NCBI GenBank assembly: GCA_943914835.1
Contig: CALUDO010000007.1
Location: 24,499 to 88,498, forward strand
DNA from: an uncultured Eremococcus sp.
Lineage (GTDB): Bacteria; Bacillota; Bacilli; Lactobacillales; Aerococcaceae
Reading direction: 5' to 3'
DNA length: 64,000 nt
The notes below the pieces were generated by a model. It was not told the origin of the DNA and made no database searches. It saw only the letters and a program-made list of their open reading frames with translations. Below are positions 50,933 through 60,070 of the stretch, in pieces. The position numbers and the translations under genes were made by a program. Position 1 is the first letter of the stretch. Each line of letters opens with the position of its first letter.

Positions 50933-51818
50933 GAGAAACTCCTTCATTTTGGCTGTCTTTATAAGTAACAATTTGGTCGGCCAAGTCCTCCACCGACAAA
51001 ACTGTGGCTTGGTCTACCCCTAGTTCGGGGACTTCGCTCTTAACCTTCTCTAAAAAGGCTGTTGCCAATGGTAGGTCTAACTGTTTCTCATTGAGCCAGG
51101 CACTATCTGCAAATACGTCACGAGGGCTTCCCGTTTTAACAACAGTTCCCTTGTCCATGACAATAACATTGTCTGCATATTTAGCAACGTCATCCATTTG
51201 ATGGGTCACCATTACCAAGGTTAAATCGTCCTGTTTTTGCAGGTTCACAAACATTTCCATCATGGTTCGATGCCCAAGGGGATCCAAACCCGCTGTAGGT
51301 TCATCCAAAACAAGAACCTGGGGTTCTAAAGCTAGAACACCTGCTATAGCCACACGGCGCATTTGCCCACCTGATAAATCGAAAGGAGATCGATCGTATA
51401 CATAGTCTGGTAAGCCAACTAGGGCCAACTTGTCCCGGGCAATTCGCTCAGCTTCTTCTTCTGACAGTTTGAAATTTAAGGGACCAAACATGACATCTTT
51501 CAAGACAGTCTCCTCAAATAATTGTGATTCCGGGAATTGAAAGACTAGGCCCACTTTTTTTCTAAGGGGCTTTAAAGAGCCATGGTCCGAATCCTTAGTC
51601 ACTATATAATCCTCGAATTTCATAGACCCCTTAGACGGTCTTAAGAGGACATTTAAATGCTGAATCAAGGTCGATTTACCCGATCCAGTGTGGCCTACAA
51701 TAGCTGTCACTTTGCCACTTGGAATCACTGCACTGACATCATGGAGCGCCTTAGATTCGAAGGGGGTCCCTTCACTATAAATATGATCTACTTGCTTAAA
51801 TACGACTGAGTGATCCAT
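50922..51818 (-). CDS. ecfA2: ECF transporter ATPase EcfA2
   Basis: A 298-residue ATPase. Walker A is VGHTGSGKST, the signature is FDLSGGQMRRVAIAGVLAL, Walker B is VLVLDEPTAGLDPLG, and the switch is VTHQMDDVA. It forms the asymmetric heterodimer with EcfA1. The start lies 31 bases inside ecfA1 behind GAGGAGG. Confidence 0.94.
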   Translation of the reverse strand: MDHSVVFKQVDHIYSEGTPFESKALHDVSAVIPSGKVTAIVGHTGSGKSTLIQHLNVLLRPSKGSMKFEDYIVTKDSDHGSLKPLRKKVGLVFQFPESQLFEETVLKDVMFGPLNFKLSEEEAERIARDKLALVGLPDYVYDRSPFDLSGGQMRRVAIAGVLALEPQVLVLDEPTAGLDPLGHRTMMEMFVNLQKQDDLTLVMVTHQMDDVAKYADNVIVMDKGTVVKTGSPRDVFADSAWLNEKQLDLPLATAFLEKVKSEVPELGVDQATVLSVEDLADQIVTYKDSQNEGVSHVR

Positions 51819-52627
51819 TCAAAAAGTTCCTCCTCATCCATATACTTCTTAGGCAAATCAAGGCCGCGACTCTCTAGAGCATGGTAGAGTTTCTGGGCAA
51901 AGGGTAAATCCAATCCCATTTCAATCAATTCATCTCCCAAAGAAAAGACTTCTTCAGGACTCGCTTGCAACTTAATTTCTCCTTGATTAAGAACAAAAAT
52001 ACGGTCTGCTCGTGAGGCTTCGTTAATATCATGAGTAATTGATATCACGGTTAAATCATGGTTTTCTTTTAAGCGATCAATGATAGCAATTATTTCTTTA
52101 CGTCCTTTGGGATCTAGCATAGCTGTAGCCTCATCCAGAATAATCACATCTGGTCTAAGGGCTATAACACTGGCTACTGCTACTCTCTGCTTTTGTCCTC
52201 CAGATAAGCGGGCTGGTTCCTTGTCCATAAATGCTTCCATACGAACAGCTGCTAAAGCATCATGGACCCGTTTAACCATTTCAGCTCGTTCAATCCCCTG
52301 GTTTTCCATTCCAAATGCAACATCATCTTCTACAGTGGATCCTACAAATTGATTGTCTGGATTCTGGAAAACCATTCCCACAGATGAACGAATATCCCAA
52401 ACAGTGTCCTGGTTCAACTCTTGCCCTTCCACTATGATCTGGCCAGAATCTGGAACTAGAAGACCATTAATCATTTTGGCTAAGGTCGATTTACCGGATC
52501 CATTGGGTCCAATGATGGCTATCCATTCCCCTCGTTTAATTTCTAAAGACACCTCTTCTAGTACCATCCGGTCATTCATAGGATAATGAAAACTGAGGTC
52601 TCTTACTTCTATGATATTTTTAGACAT
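51788..52627 (-). CDS. ecfA1: ECF transporter ATPase EcfA1
   Basis: A 279-residue ATPase with Walker A IGPNGSGKST, signature ARLSGGQKQRVAVASVIAL, Walker B VIILDEATAMLDPKG and ITHDINEA. The Q-loop reads VFQNPDNQFVGSTVEDDVAFG, characteristic of EcfA1. It is first of the ecf-truA group, 226 bases after rplQ, with a structured leader in between. Confidence 0.94.
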   Translation of the reverse strand: MSKNIIEVRDLSFHYPMNDRMVLEEVSLEIKRGEWIAIIGPNGSGKSTLAKMINGLLVPDSGQIIVEGQELNQDTVWDIRSSVGMVFQNPDNQFVGSTVEDDVAFGMENQGIERAEMVKRVHDALAAVRMEAFMDKEPARLSGGQKQRVAVASVIALRPDVIILDEATAMLDPKGRKEIIAIIDRLKENHDLTVISITHDINEASRADRIFVLNQGEIKLQASPEEVFSLGDELIEMGLDLPFAQKLYHALESRGLDLPKKYMDEEELFEWITQSYLSK

Positions 52628-52655
52628 CTTGTCCTCCTCAATGGTCTTTCTTGCA

Positions 52656-52689
52656 TACTTAAATAAGAAAGCACTTTCTTACTTAAGTA
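52656..52689 (-). repeat. 16-base inverted repeat in the ecfA1 leader
   Basis: The arms 52656-52671 and 52674-52689 pair along 16 bases (one G-U in the reverse-strand RNA) with a two-base centre. In the RNA a U9 run (52691-52699) lies before, not after, the hairpin, so it is not a normal terminator for either strand. Confidence 0.65.
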
Positions 52690-52690
52690 C

Positions 52691-52743
52691 AAAAAAAAAC
52701 ACTTAACGATGTTAGCACCGGCCGGGGAGAATTATCCCCAGCC
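52691..52743 (-). terminator. terminator or attenuator between rplQ and ecfA1
   Basis: On the reverse strand a strong hairpin (GGCTGGGGA with TCCCCGGCC, 52720-52743) is followed by a weaker G-U-rich stem (about 52699-52719) and then T9. It probably ends the ribosomal operon or attenuates transcripts entering ecfA1. Confidence 0.5.
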
Positions 52744-52759
52744 CTTGACTAATGTTTCC

Positions 52760-52768
52760 ATTATATCA
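52760..52768 (-). promoter_or_regulatory. extended -10 promoter ahead of the ecfA1 leader
   Basis: The reverse strand reads TGATATAAT. No clear -35 box is visible. Transcripts from here would pass through the hairpins at 52656-52743 before ecfA1. Confidence 0.4.
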
Positions 52769-52853
52769 ATAAGTGTGCTATAGAGCTAGACCCATCCGAA
52801 GGATAGATCATAACACTCTCCATCATAAGTGATTACAAGTCTAGTGATTAGGC

Positions 52854-53237
52854 TTATTTGACCAATTCTATAATTGCCATTGGAGCGCCATCACCACGAC
52901 GAGGTGACGTTTTAAGGATACGAGTATATCCACCGTTACGGTCTGCATAACGAGGTCCATACACATCAAATAAACGATGCAAGACACGTTCAACCACAAC
53001 TTCGTCATCTTCAATACGTGCATCTGCAATTTCATTACGTAAGAATGCAGCTGCTTTACGACGGCTAGTCAAATCTCCCTTCTTCGCTAGGGTAATCATT
53101 TGATCCACCGTTTTACGAATTTCTTTAGCACGTGCTTCAGTAGTTACAATGCGTTCATTAATAATTACATCAGTGGTTAAATCACGTAACATTGCTTTAC
53201 GTTGTGCACTCTTTCTTCCTAATTTACGGTATGCCAT
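52854..53237 (-). CDS. rplQ: 50S ribosomal protein L17
   Basis: 127 residues, standard bacterial length. It begins MAYRKLGRKSAQRKAMLRDL, the L17 signature, and ends GDGAPMAIIELVK. It is the last gene of the alpha operon, 23 bases after rpoA. Confidence 0.97.
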   Translation of the reverse strand: MAYRKLGRKSAQRKAMLRDLTTDVIINERIVTTEARAKEIRKTVDQMITLAKKGDLTSRRKAAAFLRNEIADARIEDDEVVVERVLHRLFDVYGPRYADRNGGYTRILKTSPRRGDGAPMAIIELVK

Positions 53238-53260
53238 TTTCAGTCCTCCTTTTCCACAAC

Positions 53261-54205
53261 TTAATCTTCATCTCTTAGGCTTAGGCCTAAGTCATTCAAC
53301 TTATTCTTAACCTCATTTAAGGATTTCCGTCCTAGATTACGGACTTTCATCATTTCAGCTTCAGATTTATTTGTTAATTCCTGAATAGTATTAATACCTG
53401 CCCGTTTCAAACAGTTATATGAACGAACAGATAAATCTAATTCTTCAATGGTCATCACTAAGACTTTTTCTTTCTCAGTTTCTTCTTTTTCGACCATAAT
53501 CTCAGCCTCTCGAGCTTCTTCATTAAGGTCTACAAAGACATTGAGATGTTCAATGAGGATCTTAGCGGCTAGACTAAGTGATTTCTCTGGGCTTATAGAA
53601 CCATCCGTCCAAATATCCAGGGTCAACTTATCACAGATATTTTCTTGACCAATCCGAGTATTCTCAACTTGATAATTAACCTTTTCAACAGGGGTATAAA
53701 TTGAATCAACCGGAAGCACCCCAATCGGCATATCTTCTTTCTTGTTGTAGTCACTACGTACATAACCACGACCTGTTGACGCATTTATAAGCATTTTGAG
53801 TTCCGCACCCTCAGCCAAGGTACAAATCTCTAATTCTGGATTAAGAATTTGAACGTCATTATCATGAATAATATCTGCAGCCGTTAATCGTTTAGGTCCG
53901 ACCGCATTCAATTCCAAGACTTTATCTTCTTCAGCAAAGAGCTTTAAGGCTAACTTCTTCAAATTCAGAATAATGTTAGGAACGTCTTCGACGACACCAT
54001 CAATTGTTGCAAATTCATGCAGTACACCTTCGATTTGAATACTGGTCACCGCAGCACCTGGTAATGAAGATAGCAAGATACGACGTAATGAGTTTCCAAG
54101 GGTTGTTCCATAGCCACGTTCAAGTGGTTCAATAACGATCTTACCGAATTTCTCATCGTCACTCACTTGAATGGTTGTAATTTCTGGTTTTTCAATTTCG
54201 ATCAT
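53261..54205 (-). CDS. rpoA: RNA polymerase alpha subunit
   Basis: 314 residues. The N-terminal dimerisation domain contains RGYGTTLGNSLRRILLSSLPG. The C-terminal domain (about 245-314) has LDLSVRSYNCLKRAGINTI and VRNLGRKSLNEVKNKL, which contact UP elements and activators. A Glu-rich linker joins them. Confidence 0.97.
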   Translation of the reverse strand: MIEIEKPEITTIQVSDDEKFGKIVIEPLERGYGTTLGNSLRRILLSSLPGAAVTSIQIEGVLHEFATIDGVVEDVPNIILNLKKLALKLFAEEDKVLELNAVGPKRLTAADIIHDNDVQILNPELEICTLAEGAELKMLINASTGRGYVRSDYNKKEDMPIGVLPVDSIYTPVEKVNYQVENTRIGQENICDKLTLDIWTDGSISPEKSLSLAAKILIEHLNVFVDLNEEAREAEIMVEKEETEKEKVLVMTIEELDLSVRSYNCLKRAGINTIQELTNKSEAEMMKVRNLGRKSLNEVKNKLNDLGLSLRDED

Positions 54206-54281
54206 AGTGATAATATTCCCCTTTCAAAACGTTTCCTTCAATGATAAGCGTACGTTCAAATTAATGAATTAATAATTATCA

Positions 54282-54674
54282 TTAGACACGGCGACGTTTT
54301 GGAGGACGACAACCGTTATGTGGGATTGGAGTTACATCACGAATAGCGGTAACATCTAAACCAGTAGCTTGTAATGAACGAATTGCAGATTCACGACCTG
54401 AACCTGGTCCTTTAACAGCTACTTCAACTGATTTCATACCATGTTCCATTGCTCCCTTAGCAGCTACTTCAGATGCCATTTGTGCAGCATACGGAGTAGA
54501 CTTACGTGAACCACGGAAACCTAATGAACCCGCTGATGACCAAGAAATAGCATTCCCGTTTTCATCAGTAATCATAACGATGGTATTATTAAAGGTAGAA
54601 CGAATATGAGCAATACCTTTTTCGACATTCTTTTTGACACGACGGCGTCTACGAGCATTTTGTCTTCTTGCCAT
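54282..54674 (-). CDS. rpsK: 30S ribosomal protein S11
   Basis: 130 residues with the S11 features GIAHIRSTFNNTIVMITD, KSTPYAAQMA and the terminal NGCRPPKRRRV. It lies between rpsM and rpoA as in other Firmicutes. The gap to rpoA (54206-54281) holds only its ribosome-binding site. Confidence 0.97.
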   Translation of the reverse strand: MARRQNARRRRRVKKNVEKGIAHIRSTFNNTIVMITDENGNAISWSSAGSLGFRGSRKSTPYAAQMASEVAAKGAMEHGMKSVEVAVKGPGSGRESAIRSLQATGLDVTAIRDVTPIPHNGCRPPKRRRV

Positions 54675-54696
54675 TAGTAAAAACCTCCCTTATCTA

Positions 54697-55059
54697 TTAT
54701 TTTTTGCCTGTGATTGCCTTTTTAGGACCTTTACGCGTACGGGCATTATTTTTAGTGTTTTGACCACGAACAGGTAAGTTACGACGGTGACGGACCCCTC
54801 TATATGATCCGATTTCTTGTAAACGTTTAATGTTTAAACGAACTTCACGACGTAAGTCACCTTCAACCTTGATACCATCAACGATAGCACGGATCCGGTC
54901 AAGTTCTTCGTTGGTTAAGTCTTTTACACGCGTTTCTTCACTAACATTTGCTTCAGCTAGGATTTTTTGCGCGGTAGTTTTTCCGATTCCAAAAATATAA
55001 GTTAATGAAATCACGACACGTTTATCACGTGGAATATCGACACCAGCAATACGAGCCAT
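54697..55059 (-). CDS. rpsM: 30S ribosomal protein S13
   Basis: 120 residues. It begins MARIAGVDIPRDKRVVISLT and ends with the basic tail RTRKGPKKAITGKK. YRGVRHRRNLPVRGQNTKNN is the S13 signature. It contacts the head of the 30S subunit and P-site tRNA. Confidence 0.97.
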   Translation of the reverse strand: MARIAGVDIPRDKRVVISLTYIFGIGKTTAQKILAEANVSEETRVKDLTNEELDRIRAIVDGIKVEGDLRREVRLNIKRLQEIGSYRGVRHRRNLPVRGQNTKNNARTRKGPKKAITGKK

Positions 55060-55082
55060 AAATCTATTTCCCTCCTTTTAAA

Positions 55083-55196
55083 TTATCCTTGACGTTGTTT
55101 GTGTTTTGGATTTTCACAAATAACCATAACTTTACCGTTACGACGAATAACTTTACATTTTTCGCAGATTGGTTTTACAGATGCTCTTACTTTCAT
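55083..55196 (-). CDS. rpmJ: 50S ribosomal protein L36, zinc-binding form
   Basis: A 37-residue protein too short for most ORF filters, read directly between infA and rpsM: MKVRASVKPICEKCKVIRRN and onward to KHKQRQG. Cys11, Cys14, Cys27 and His32 form the zinc ribbon (C+ form). Confidence 0.97.
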   Translation of the reverse strand: MKVRASVKPICEKCKVIRRNGKVMVICENPKHKQRQG

Positions 55197-55225
55197 TTAT
55201 ATTTCCCTCCTCATGTTCTTACAAA

Positions 55226-55444
55226 CTATTTGAAGCGATAGGTAATACGACCCTTAGTTAAATCATAAGGAGACATTTCAACAGTCACTTTATCCCCTGG
55301 TAATATACGAATATAATTCATACGGATTTTACCTGACACATGAGCTAAAATCTCATGACCATTTTCTAACTCAACTTGGAACATCGCATTTGGCAAGGTT
55401 TCAACAACCGTACCTTCGACTTCAATCATATCATCTTTAGCCAT
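55226..55444 (-). CDS. infA: translation initiation factor IF-1
   Basis: A 72-residue OB-fold protein starting MAKDDMIEVEGTVVETLPN with GHEILAHVSGKIRMNYIRI in the middle. It binds the 30S A site during initiation. In this organism it follows adk directly. The map gene often found there is missing. Confidence 0.97.
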   Translation of the reverse strand: MAKDDMIEVEGTVVETLPNAMFQVELENGHEILAHVSGKIRMNYIRILPGDKVTVEMSPYDLTKGRITYRFK

Positions 55445-55488
55445 ATATGGTACCTCCTTAATAATACCAGTTCAGAACACAAACTGTT

Positions 55489-56142
55489 CTATTCACCAAG
55501 AATTGCTTTGATTTGGCGGTAGACTGTTTCAATTTCTTCTTCACCATTGACACGGTGGAGCATATCTTTAGAATCATAGTAATCTAGAATTGGTTGAATG
55601 GATTCCATTTGCAATTGAATGCGATGACTTACCTTTTCTGGTTTATCGTCTTCCCGTTGATAGAAGTCACTTGAACCACATATATCACACACACCATCAA
55701 CCTTAGGTGGGTTATATAGCTTATGATAAGTAGCCCCACAATTGCGACAGATAATTCGACCTGATAGTCGTTCCTTTAATACTTCAGGATCAACATCGAT
55801 ATAAATTACTGCATCAAGCTGCGTATTTAGAGACTCTAAATTACTTTCTAAGGCCTGAGCTTGGTTAATAGTTCGTGGATAGCCATCCAACATAAAGCCG
55901 TTCCCTTTAACATCGTCTTGGCCTAGTCGCTCCAAAACAAGGCGATTAGTTACATCATCCGGAACTAAGTTGCCCGCATCTGTATAAGATTGCGCTTCTT
56001 TACCTAACTCAGTTTGATTCTTTATCGCTTCTCTAAAGATATCGCCTGTAGCTATATGAACCATAGGGTAATCTCTAGAAATCATTTCACTCTGGGTGCC
56101 CTTACCTGCACCTGGTAAACCCATTAATAAAATATTCATCAT
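55489..56142 (-). CDS. adk: adenylate kinase
   Basis: A 217-residue long-form enzyme: 2 ADP to ATP and AMP. The P-loop is GLPGAGKGTQ and the AMP site is ATGDIFREA and GYPRTINQA. The LID is the zinc type, with Cys pairs in CRNCG and CDICG. Two ATGs start the frame. The first is 10 bases after AAGGA. Confidence 0.96.
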   Translation of the reverse strand: MMNILLMGLPGAGKGTQSEMISRDYPMVHIATGDIFREAIKNQTELGKEAQSYTDAGNLVPDDVTNRLVLERLGQDDVKGNGFMLDGYPRTINQAQALESNLESLNTQLDAVIYIDVDPEVLKERLSGRIICRNCGATYHKLYNPPKVDGVCDICGSSDFYQREDDKPEKVSHRIQLQMESIQPILDYYDSKDMLHRVNGEEEIETVYRQIKAILGE

Positions 56143-56170
56143 CGTTTATCCATCCTTCATTCTGGTCGAA

Positions 56171-57463
56171 TTACTTATATAAGAATCCCTTGTAGCGACG
56201 AGTGGTTACACGACCTTCAATTTGCTTAGCCGTTTCAATACCAACCCCAACAACAATCAACAAACTAGTTCCTGATAGGGACATATTCATAGGAATCTTA
56301 TAGAAGAATCCTATAACAATTGGTAAAACAGCAATTAGGGTTAAATAAAGAGACCCTACTCCACTTAATCGGTTAATCATCCGTGTAAGATAATCTTCAG
56401 TATCCTTACCTGGTCTGACACTAGGAATATAACCACTTTGCTTTTGTAAGTTTTCTGCCACCTTCTCTGGATTCACTTGGACCAGCGAATAGAAATAAGT
56501 AAAGGCGATTAGCAGAACAGTATAAAAGGCAGCCCCATATGGATGCTGTAGGTTAAACAACTTAGTAAAGAAATCTAACACTGGTCCCGCATTTTCAGTA
56601 TTCATAAAAGAGAAAATCATCTGAGGTGTTGTAATAAAAGATGAGGCGAAAATAACCGGGATAACTCCAGCAGAATTTATCTTCAAAGGTAAGTGAGCTG
56701 TATGGGTAGCCCCTGAAACTTTCTTAGAGTGATGAATTGGAATACGACGTTGGGCACGTTCAATCAGAACAACCACAATAATACTAATGATGATTACTAA
56801 CAAGATAATACCTAGAACGATTAAGTTCCCTTGTAATTTATCTCCAGCATTCATGACATTATTTTTATAATAATCAATAAAGTCATGAGGGACTTTAGCG
56901 ACAATCCCAGCAAAAATAATCATCGAAACACCATTACCGACACCATGACGGGTAATCTGTTCACCCAGCCAAACCAGTAACATAGTTCCAGCAGTTAGAA
57001 TCAAGGCAATGGATACATAAGTGAAGGTTCCTGGGTTGCGGATGAGCCCTAAGCCAGATAACTGGTTAAACCCATAAGATAAGCCAAGAGCCTGCACAAA
57101 ACCAAGGACAATCGATGTATAGGTCGTTGCCTGATTTAATTTGCGTCGTCCCACTTCCCCTTGCTTAGACCATTCCGTAAATTTGGGAACCAAGTCCATC
57201 TGCAATAACTGAATTACAATGGAAGCTGTAATATAGGGAGACACACCTAAAGCAAATAGGGAGTACTTCTGTAAAGCCCCACCGCCAAAAGTATTCAATA
57301 GTCCAAGGACCCCATTATTACTTAATTCCGAAATAGCAGAAGCATTGACTCCTGGTACTGGAATATGAGCTCCCAAACGAAAAACAGCAAACACAAACAG
57401 GGTAAACAAGAGACGCTTTCTAACATCTTTACTGGTTAAAGCATTTTTGATGAAGGTAAACAT
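56171..57463 (-). CDS. secY: protein translocase subunit SecY
   Basis: A 430-residue, ten-helix channel of the Sec translocon. Signatures are LGVSPYITASIVIQLLQMD and the cytoplasmic loop PTSR-equivalent PVIFASSFITTPQ, with the basic loop RAQRRIPIHHSKK. Its ATG shares one base with the rplO stop (TAATG). Confidence 0.97.
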   Translation of the reverse strand: MFTFIKNALTSKDVRKRLLFTLFVFAVFRLGAHIPVPGVNASAISELSNNGVLGLLNTFGGGALQKYSLFALGVSPYITASIVIQLLQMDLVPKFTEWSKQGEVGRRKLNQATTYTSIVLGFVQALGLSYGFNQLSGLGLIRNPGTFTYVSIALILTAGTMLLVWLGEQITRHGVGNGVSMIIFAGIVAKVPHDFIDYYKNNVMNAGDKLQGNLIVLGIILLVIIISIIVVVLIERAQRRIPIHHSKKVSGATHTAHLPLKINSAGVIPVIFASSFITTPQMIFSFMNTENAGPVLDFFTKLFNLQHPYGAAFYTVLLIAFTYFYSLVQVNPEKVAENLQKQSGYIPSVRPGKDTEDYLTRMINRLSGVGSLYLTLIAVLPIVIGFFYKIPMNMSLSGTSLLIVVGVGIETAKQIEGRVTTRRYKGFLYK

Positions 57464-57903
57464 TAAATCACCTCGATTGATCCACCAGCGGCTGTAATCG
57501 CTTCTTCTGCGGCTTTAGAGAATTTTGCGGCTTGAACAGTTAATTTCTTACTCAATTGTCCGTCACCTAAAATTTTCACACCTGAAAGTTCTTTTTTAAT
57601 TAAACCTGCTTCAATTAATAAGGCAGGTGTTACAGTAGTTCCTTCGTCAAACCGGTTAAGGGCTTCGACATTAACAATCGCGTAGTCTTTACGGTTAATG
57701 TTAGTGAACCCACGTTTAGGCAAACGACGGAATAAAGGTTGTTGTCCACCTTCAAAGCCTAAACGTACTTTTCCACCTGAACGTTGCTTTTGACCTTTTT
57801 GACCGCGTCCGGCTGTTTTACCATTTCCAGAACCTTGTCCACGGCCAACACGGTTACGTTCTTTACGTGATCCTTCAGCTGGTTGTAAAGTATGTAATTT
57901 CAT
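57463..57903 (-). CDS. rplO: 50S ribosomal protein L15
   Basis: 146 residues from MKLHTLQPAEGSRK. The Gly/Arg-rich front (RVGRGQGSGNGKTAGRGQKG) is typical. A GTG four codons upstream overlaps the AAGGAGG site, so the ATG at 57903 is used. Confidence 0.96.
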   Translation of the reverse strand: MKLHTLQPAEGSRKERNRVGRGQGSGNGKTAGRGQKGQKQRSGGKVRLGFEGGQQPLFRRLPKRGFTNINRKDYAIVNVEALNRFDEGTTVTPALLIEAGLIKKELSGVKILGDGQLSKKLTVQAAKFSKAAEEAITAAGGSIEVI

Positions 57904-57939
57904 GTTTGTTGGCACCTCCTTGTATTTCGAATATTTTTA

Positions 57940-58119
57940 TTAAGCTTCTTTAACTTCAACTAAATGACTAATCGATTTCAACATGTTGCGAACTTGTTCG
58001 CTGTCTTCTTTAACAACGGTCCGATTAGGTCGAGTCAATCCTAATGACTTAGCTGTAGCAATTTGGTTTTTGGGGCGACCTGATAAGCCTTTAGTTAATT
58101 TAATTTCTAAATTTGCCAT
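57940..58119 (-). CDS. rpmD: 50S ribosomal protein L30
   Basis: A 59-residue protein read directly: MANLEIKLTKGLSGRPKNQI, then ATAKSLGLTRPNRTVVKED and a short acidic-basic end VEVKEA. It sits between rpsE and rplO, the normal spc position. It is absent from tracks with a 60-residue cut-off. Confidence 0.96.
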   Translation of the reverse strand: MANLEIKLTKGLSGRPKNQIATAKSLGLTRPNRTVVKEDSEQVRNMLKSISHLVEVKEA

Positions 58120-58132
58120 GCCAGTCTCCTCC

Positions 58133-58636
58133 TTAACCTAAGATTTCTTCCACAGATTTGCCACGCAATTTTGCTACGGTTTCTGCTTCTTTTAATTGTT
58201 TTAGTCCTTCTAAGGTTGCAGCAATCATATTCACAGGTGTATTTGAGCCTAAAGATTTAGACGTAATATCAGCAATACCTGCCAATTCGACAACCGCACG
58301 AACAGGTCCTCCAGCAGCCACTCCAGAACCAGCAGTTGCAGGTTTTAATAGGACTTGACCACCACAGAATTCGCCGATGACTTCATGAGGAATTGTGGTT
58401 CCTGTACGAGGAACAGATACCATACGTTTTTTAGCATCTTCAATGGCTTTACGGATAGCTTCAGGAACTTCTTGAGCCTTACCAGTACCGTAACCTACAT
58501 GGCCATCTTTATCACCAACTACGACAAGCGCAGCAAAGCGTAAACGACGTCCACCTTTAACAACTTTAGTGACACGATTAATCGCTACAACGCGATCTTC
58601 AATCTCACCTAAAGTATTAGGGTTTACATATTCCAT
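58133..58636 (-). CDS. rpsE: 30S ribosomal protein S5
   Basis: 167 residues. The double-stranded-RNA-like N-domain includes RVTKVVKGGRRLRFAALVVVG, and the second domain GYGTGKAQEVPEAIRKAIEDA. It contributes to decoding accuracy. Confidence 0.97.
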   Translation of the reverse strand: MEYVNPNTLGEIEDRVVAINRVTKVVKGGRRLRFAALVVVGDKDGHVGYGTGKAQEVPEAIRKAIEDAKKRMVSVPRTGTTIPHEVIGEFCGGQVLLKPATAGSGVAAGGPVRAVVELAGIADITSKSLGSNTPVNMIAATLEGLKQLKEAETVAKLRGKSVEEILG

Positions 58637-58656
58637 TTATCGGTTTCCTCCTTCTT

Positions 58657-59013
58657 TTAAAATTCTAATCCATTTTCACGGGCAGCGTCTGCTAAAGCCT
58701 TCACCCGACCGTGATAAATGTATCCACCGCGGTCAAATACAACTTGTTTATGACCTGCAGCAAGGGCACGTTCTGCAACTAATTGACCTACCTTTGAAGC
58801 TGATTCAGTCTTAGTTCCAGCTTGGAAGTCTTTCTCATTACTAGAGGCACTGACTAGCGTCACACCCGCTACGTCATCAATTAATTGAGCGTAGATGTGA
58901 GTATTTGAACGAAATACATTTAAGCGTGGGCACTCAGCAGTACCAGAAATTTTATTTCTAACACGTTGGTGTCTTTTTTGACGAAGTTTATTTTTATCTG
59001 GTTTTGAAATCAT
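58657..59013 (-). CDS. rplR: 50S ribosomal protein L18
   Basis: 118 residues with RHQRVRNKISGTAECPRLNVFRS and the C-terminal VVFDRGGYIYHGRVKALADAARE region (parts quoted). It binds 5S rRNA. Confidence 0.96.
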   Translation of the reverse strand: MISKPDKNKLRQKRHQRVRNKISGTAECPRLNVFRSNTHIYAQLIDDVAGVTLVSASSNEKDFQAGTKTESASKVGQLVAERALAAGHKQVVFDRGGYIYHGRVKALADAARENGLEF

Positions 59014-59058
59014 CTTGTCACCTCTTTAATCTCTAATCTATATTTAAGGACTAGTATA

Positions 59059-59592
59059 CTATTTACCAGTCTTACCTTCTTTACGACGTACATATTCGTC
59101 AACGTAACGAATTCCTTTACCTTTGTAAGGTTCTGGGGGACGAACGGCACGAATGTTGGCTGCTAATTCACCAACGCGTTCCTTGTTAATACCAGAAACA
59201 GTAATTTCAGTATTTGATGGAACTTCAAAGTCTACGTCATCACTTTCAAATTCAACAGGGTGAGAAAGTCCCACATTAAGGACTAATTTCTTACCTTGTA
59301 ATTGTGCACGATACCCAACCCCAATAAGTTGTAGTTGTTTCTTATATCCGTTAGTGACACCCTCAACCATGTTGGCTACCATTGAACGAGTTGTACCGTG
59401 AATAGAACGGTTGAACTTATTGTCGTCTGGACGGGTAAATGTAATTTGATCGTCTTCTACTTTAAGATCGATGTTAGAATGTAACTCGCGTGTTAATTCA
59501 CCTTTAGGGCCTTTAACTGTAATAGTATGGCCATCCAAGTTGACGGTTACTCCTGATGGAATTGTTACTGGATTATTACCAATACGACTCAC
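59059..59592 (-). CDS. rplF: 50S ribosomal protein L6
   Basis: 177 residues. Starts MSRIGNNPVTIPSGV and ends with PEPYKGKGIRYVDEYVRRKEG, the L6 signature. Two repeated domains of about 85 residues. Confidence 0.97.
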   Translation of the reverse strand: MSRIGNNPVTIPSGVTVNLDGHTITVKGPKGELTRELHSNIDLKVEDDQITFTRPDDNKFNRSIHGTTRSMVANMVEGVTNGYKKQLQLIGVGYRAQLQGKKLVLNVGLSHPVEFESDDVDFEVPSNTEITVSGINKERVGELAANIRAVRPPEPYKGKGIRYVDEYVRRKEGKTGK

Positions 59593-59632
59593 AGGACCGC
59601 ACCTCCTTATATTTTATCTTATTTATGCTTGA

Positions 59633-60031
59633 TTACCAAACGTAAGCAATAACTTCGCCACCGATACCGGCTTGACGAGCTTTTTTGTCAGTCATAACAC
59701 CGTTAGATGTTGAGATAATAGCAATTCCTAATCCATTTAAGACTTTAGGAAGTTGTTCAACGTTTACGTATGAGCGCAAACCTGGCTTAGAAATACGTTT
59801 AATGCCAGTGATAACTTTTTCATCACGCGGACCATACTTCAAAGTTAATGTAATAACATTTTGTTTGTTATCTTCTTCAATTTCGAAGTTTTTAATGAAT
59901 CCTTCTTCTTTAAGAATTTCTGCAATTGCTACTTTAGCATTAGAAGAAGGAGCAGACACTTTAGCATGACCTTGAGCATTTGCATTACGGATACGAGTTA
60001 GGAAATCTGCAATGGGATCTGTCATTACCAT
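59633..60031 (-). CDS. rpsH: 30S ribosomal protein S8
   Basis: 132 residues ending STSNGVMTDKKARQAGIGGE and VIAYVW, the S8 signature. The first ATG is 9 bases after GGAGG. A second ATG two codons later is possible. Confidence 0.97.
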   Translation of the reverse strand: MVMTDPIADFLTRIRNANAQGHAKVSAPSSNAKVAIAEILKEEGFIKNFEIEEDNKQNVITLTLKYGPRDEKVITGIKRISKPGLRSYVNVEQLPKVLNGLGIAIISTSNGVMTDKKARQAGIGGEVIAYVW

Positions 60032-60070
60032 AGGTATTTACCTCCTTAGTTATTCAATATTTGTTTACTT

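Noticed and set aside
52691..52699. A9/T9 run as a plus-strand terminator tail
   Set aside because: On the plus strand the run is A, not T, and no plus-strand gene precedes it.
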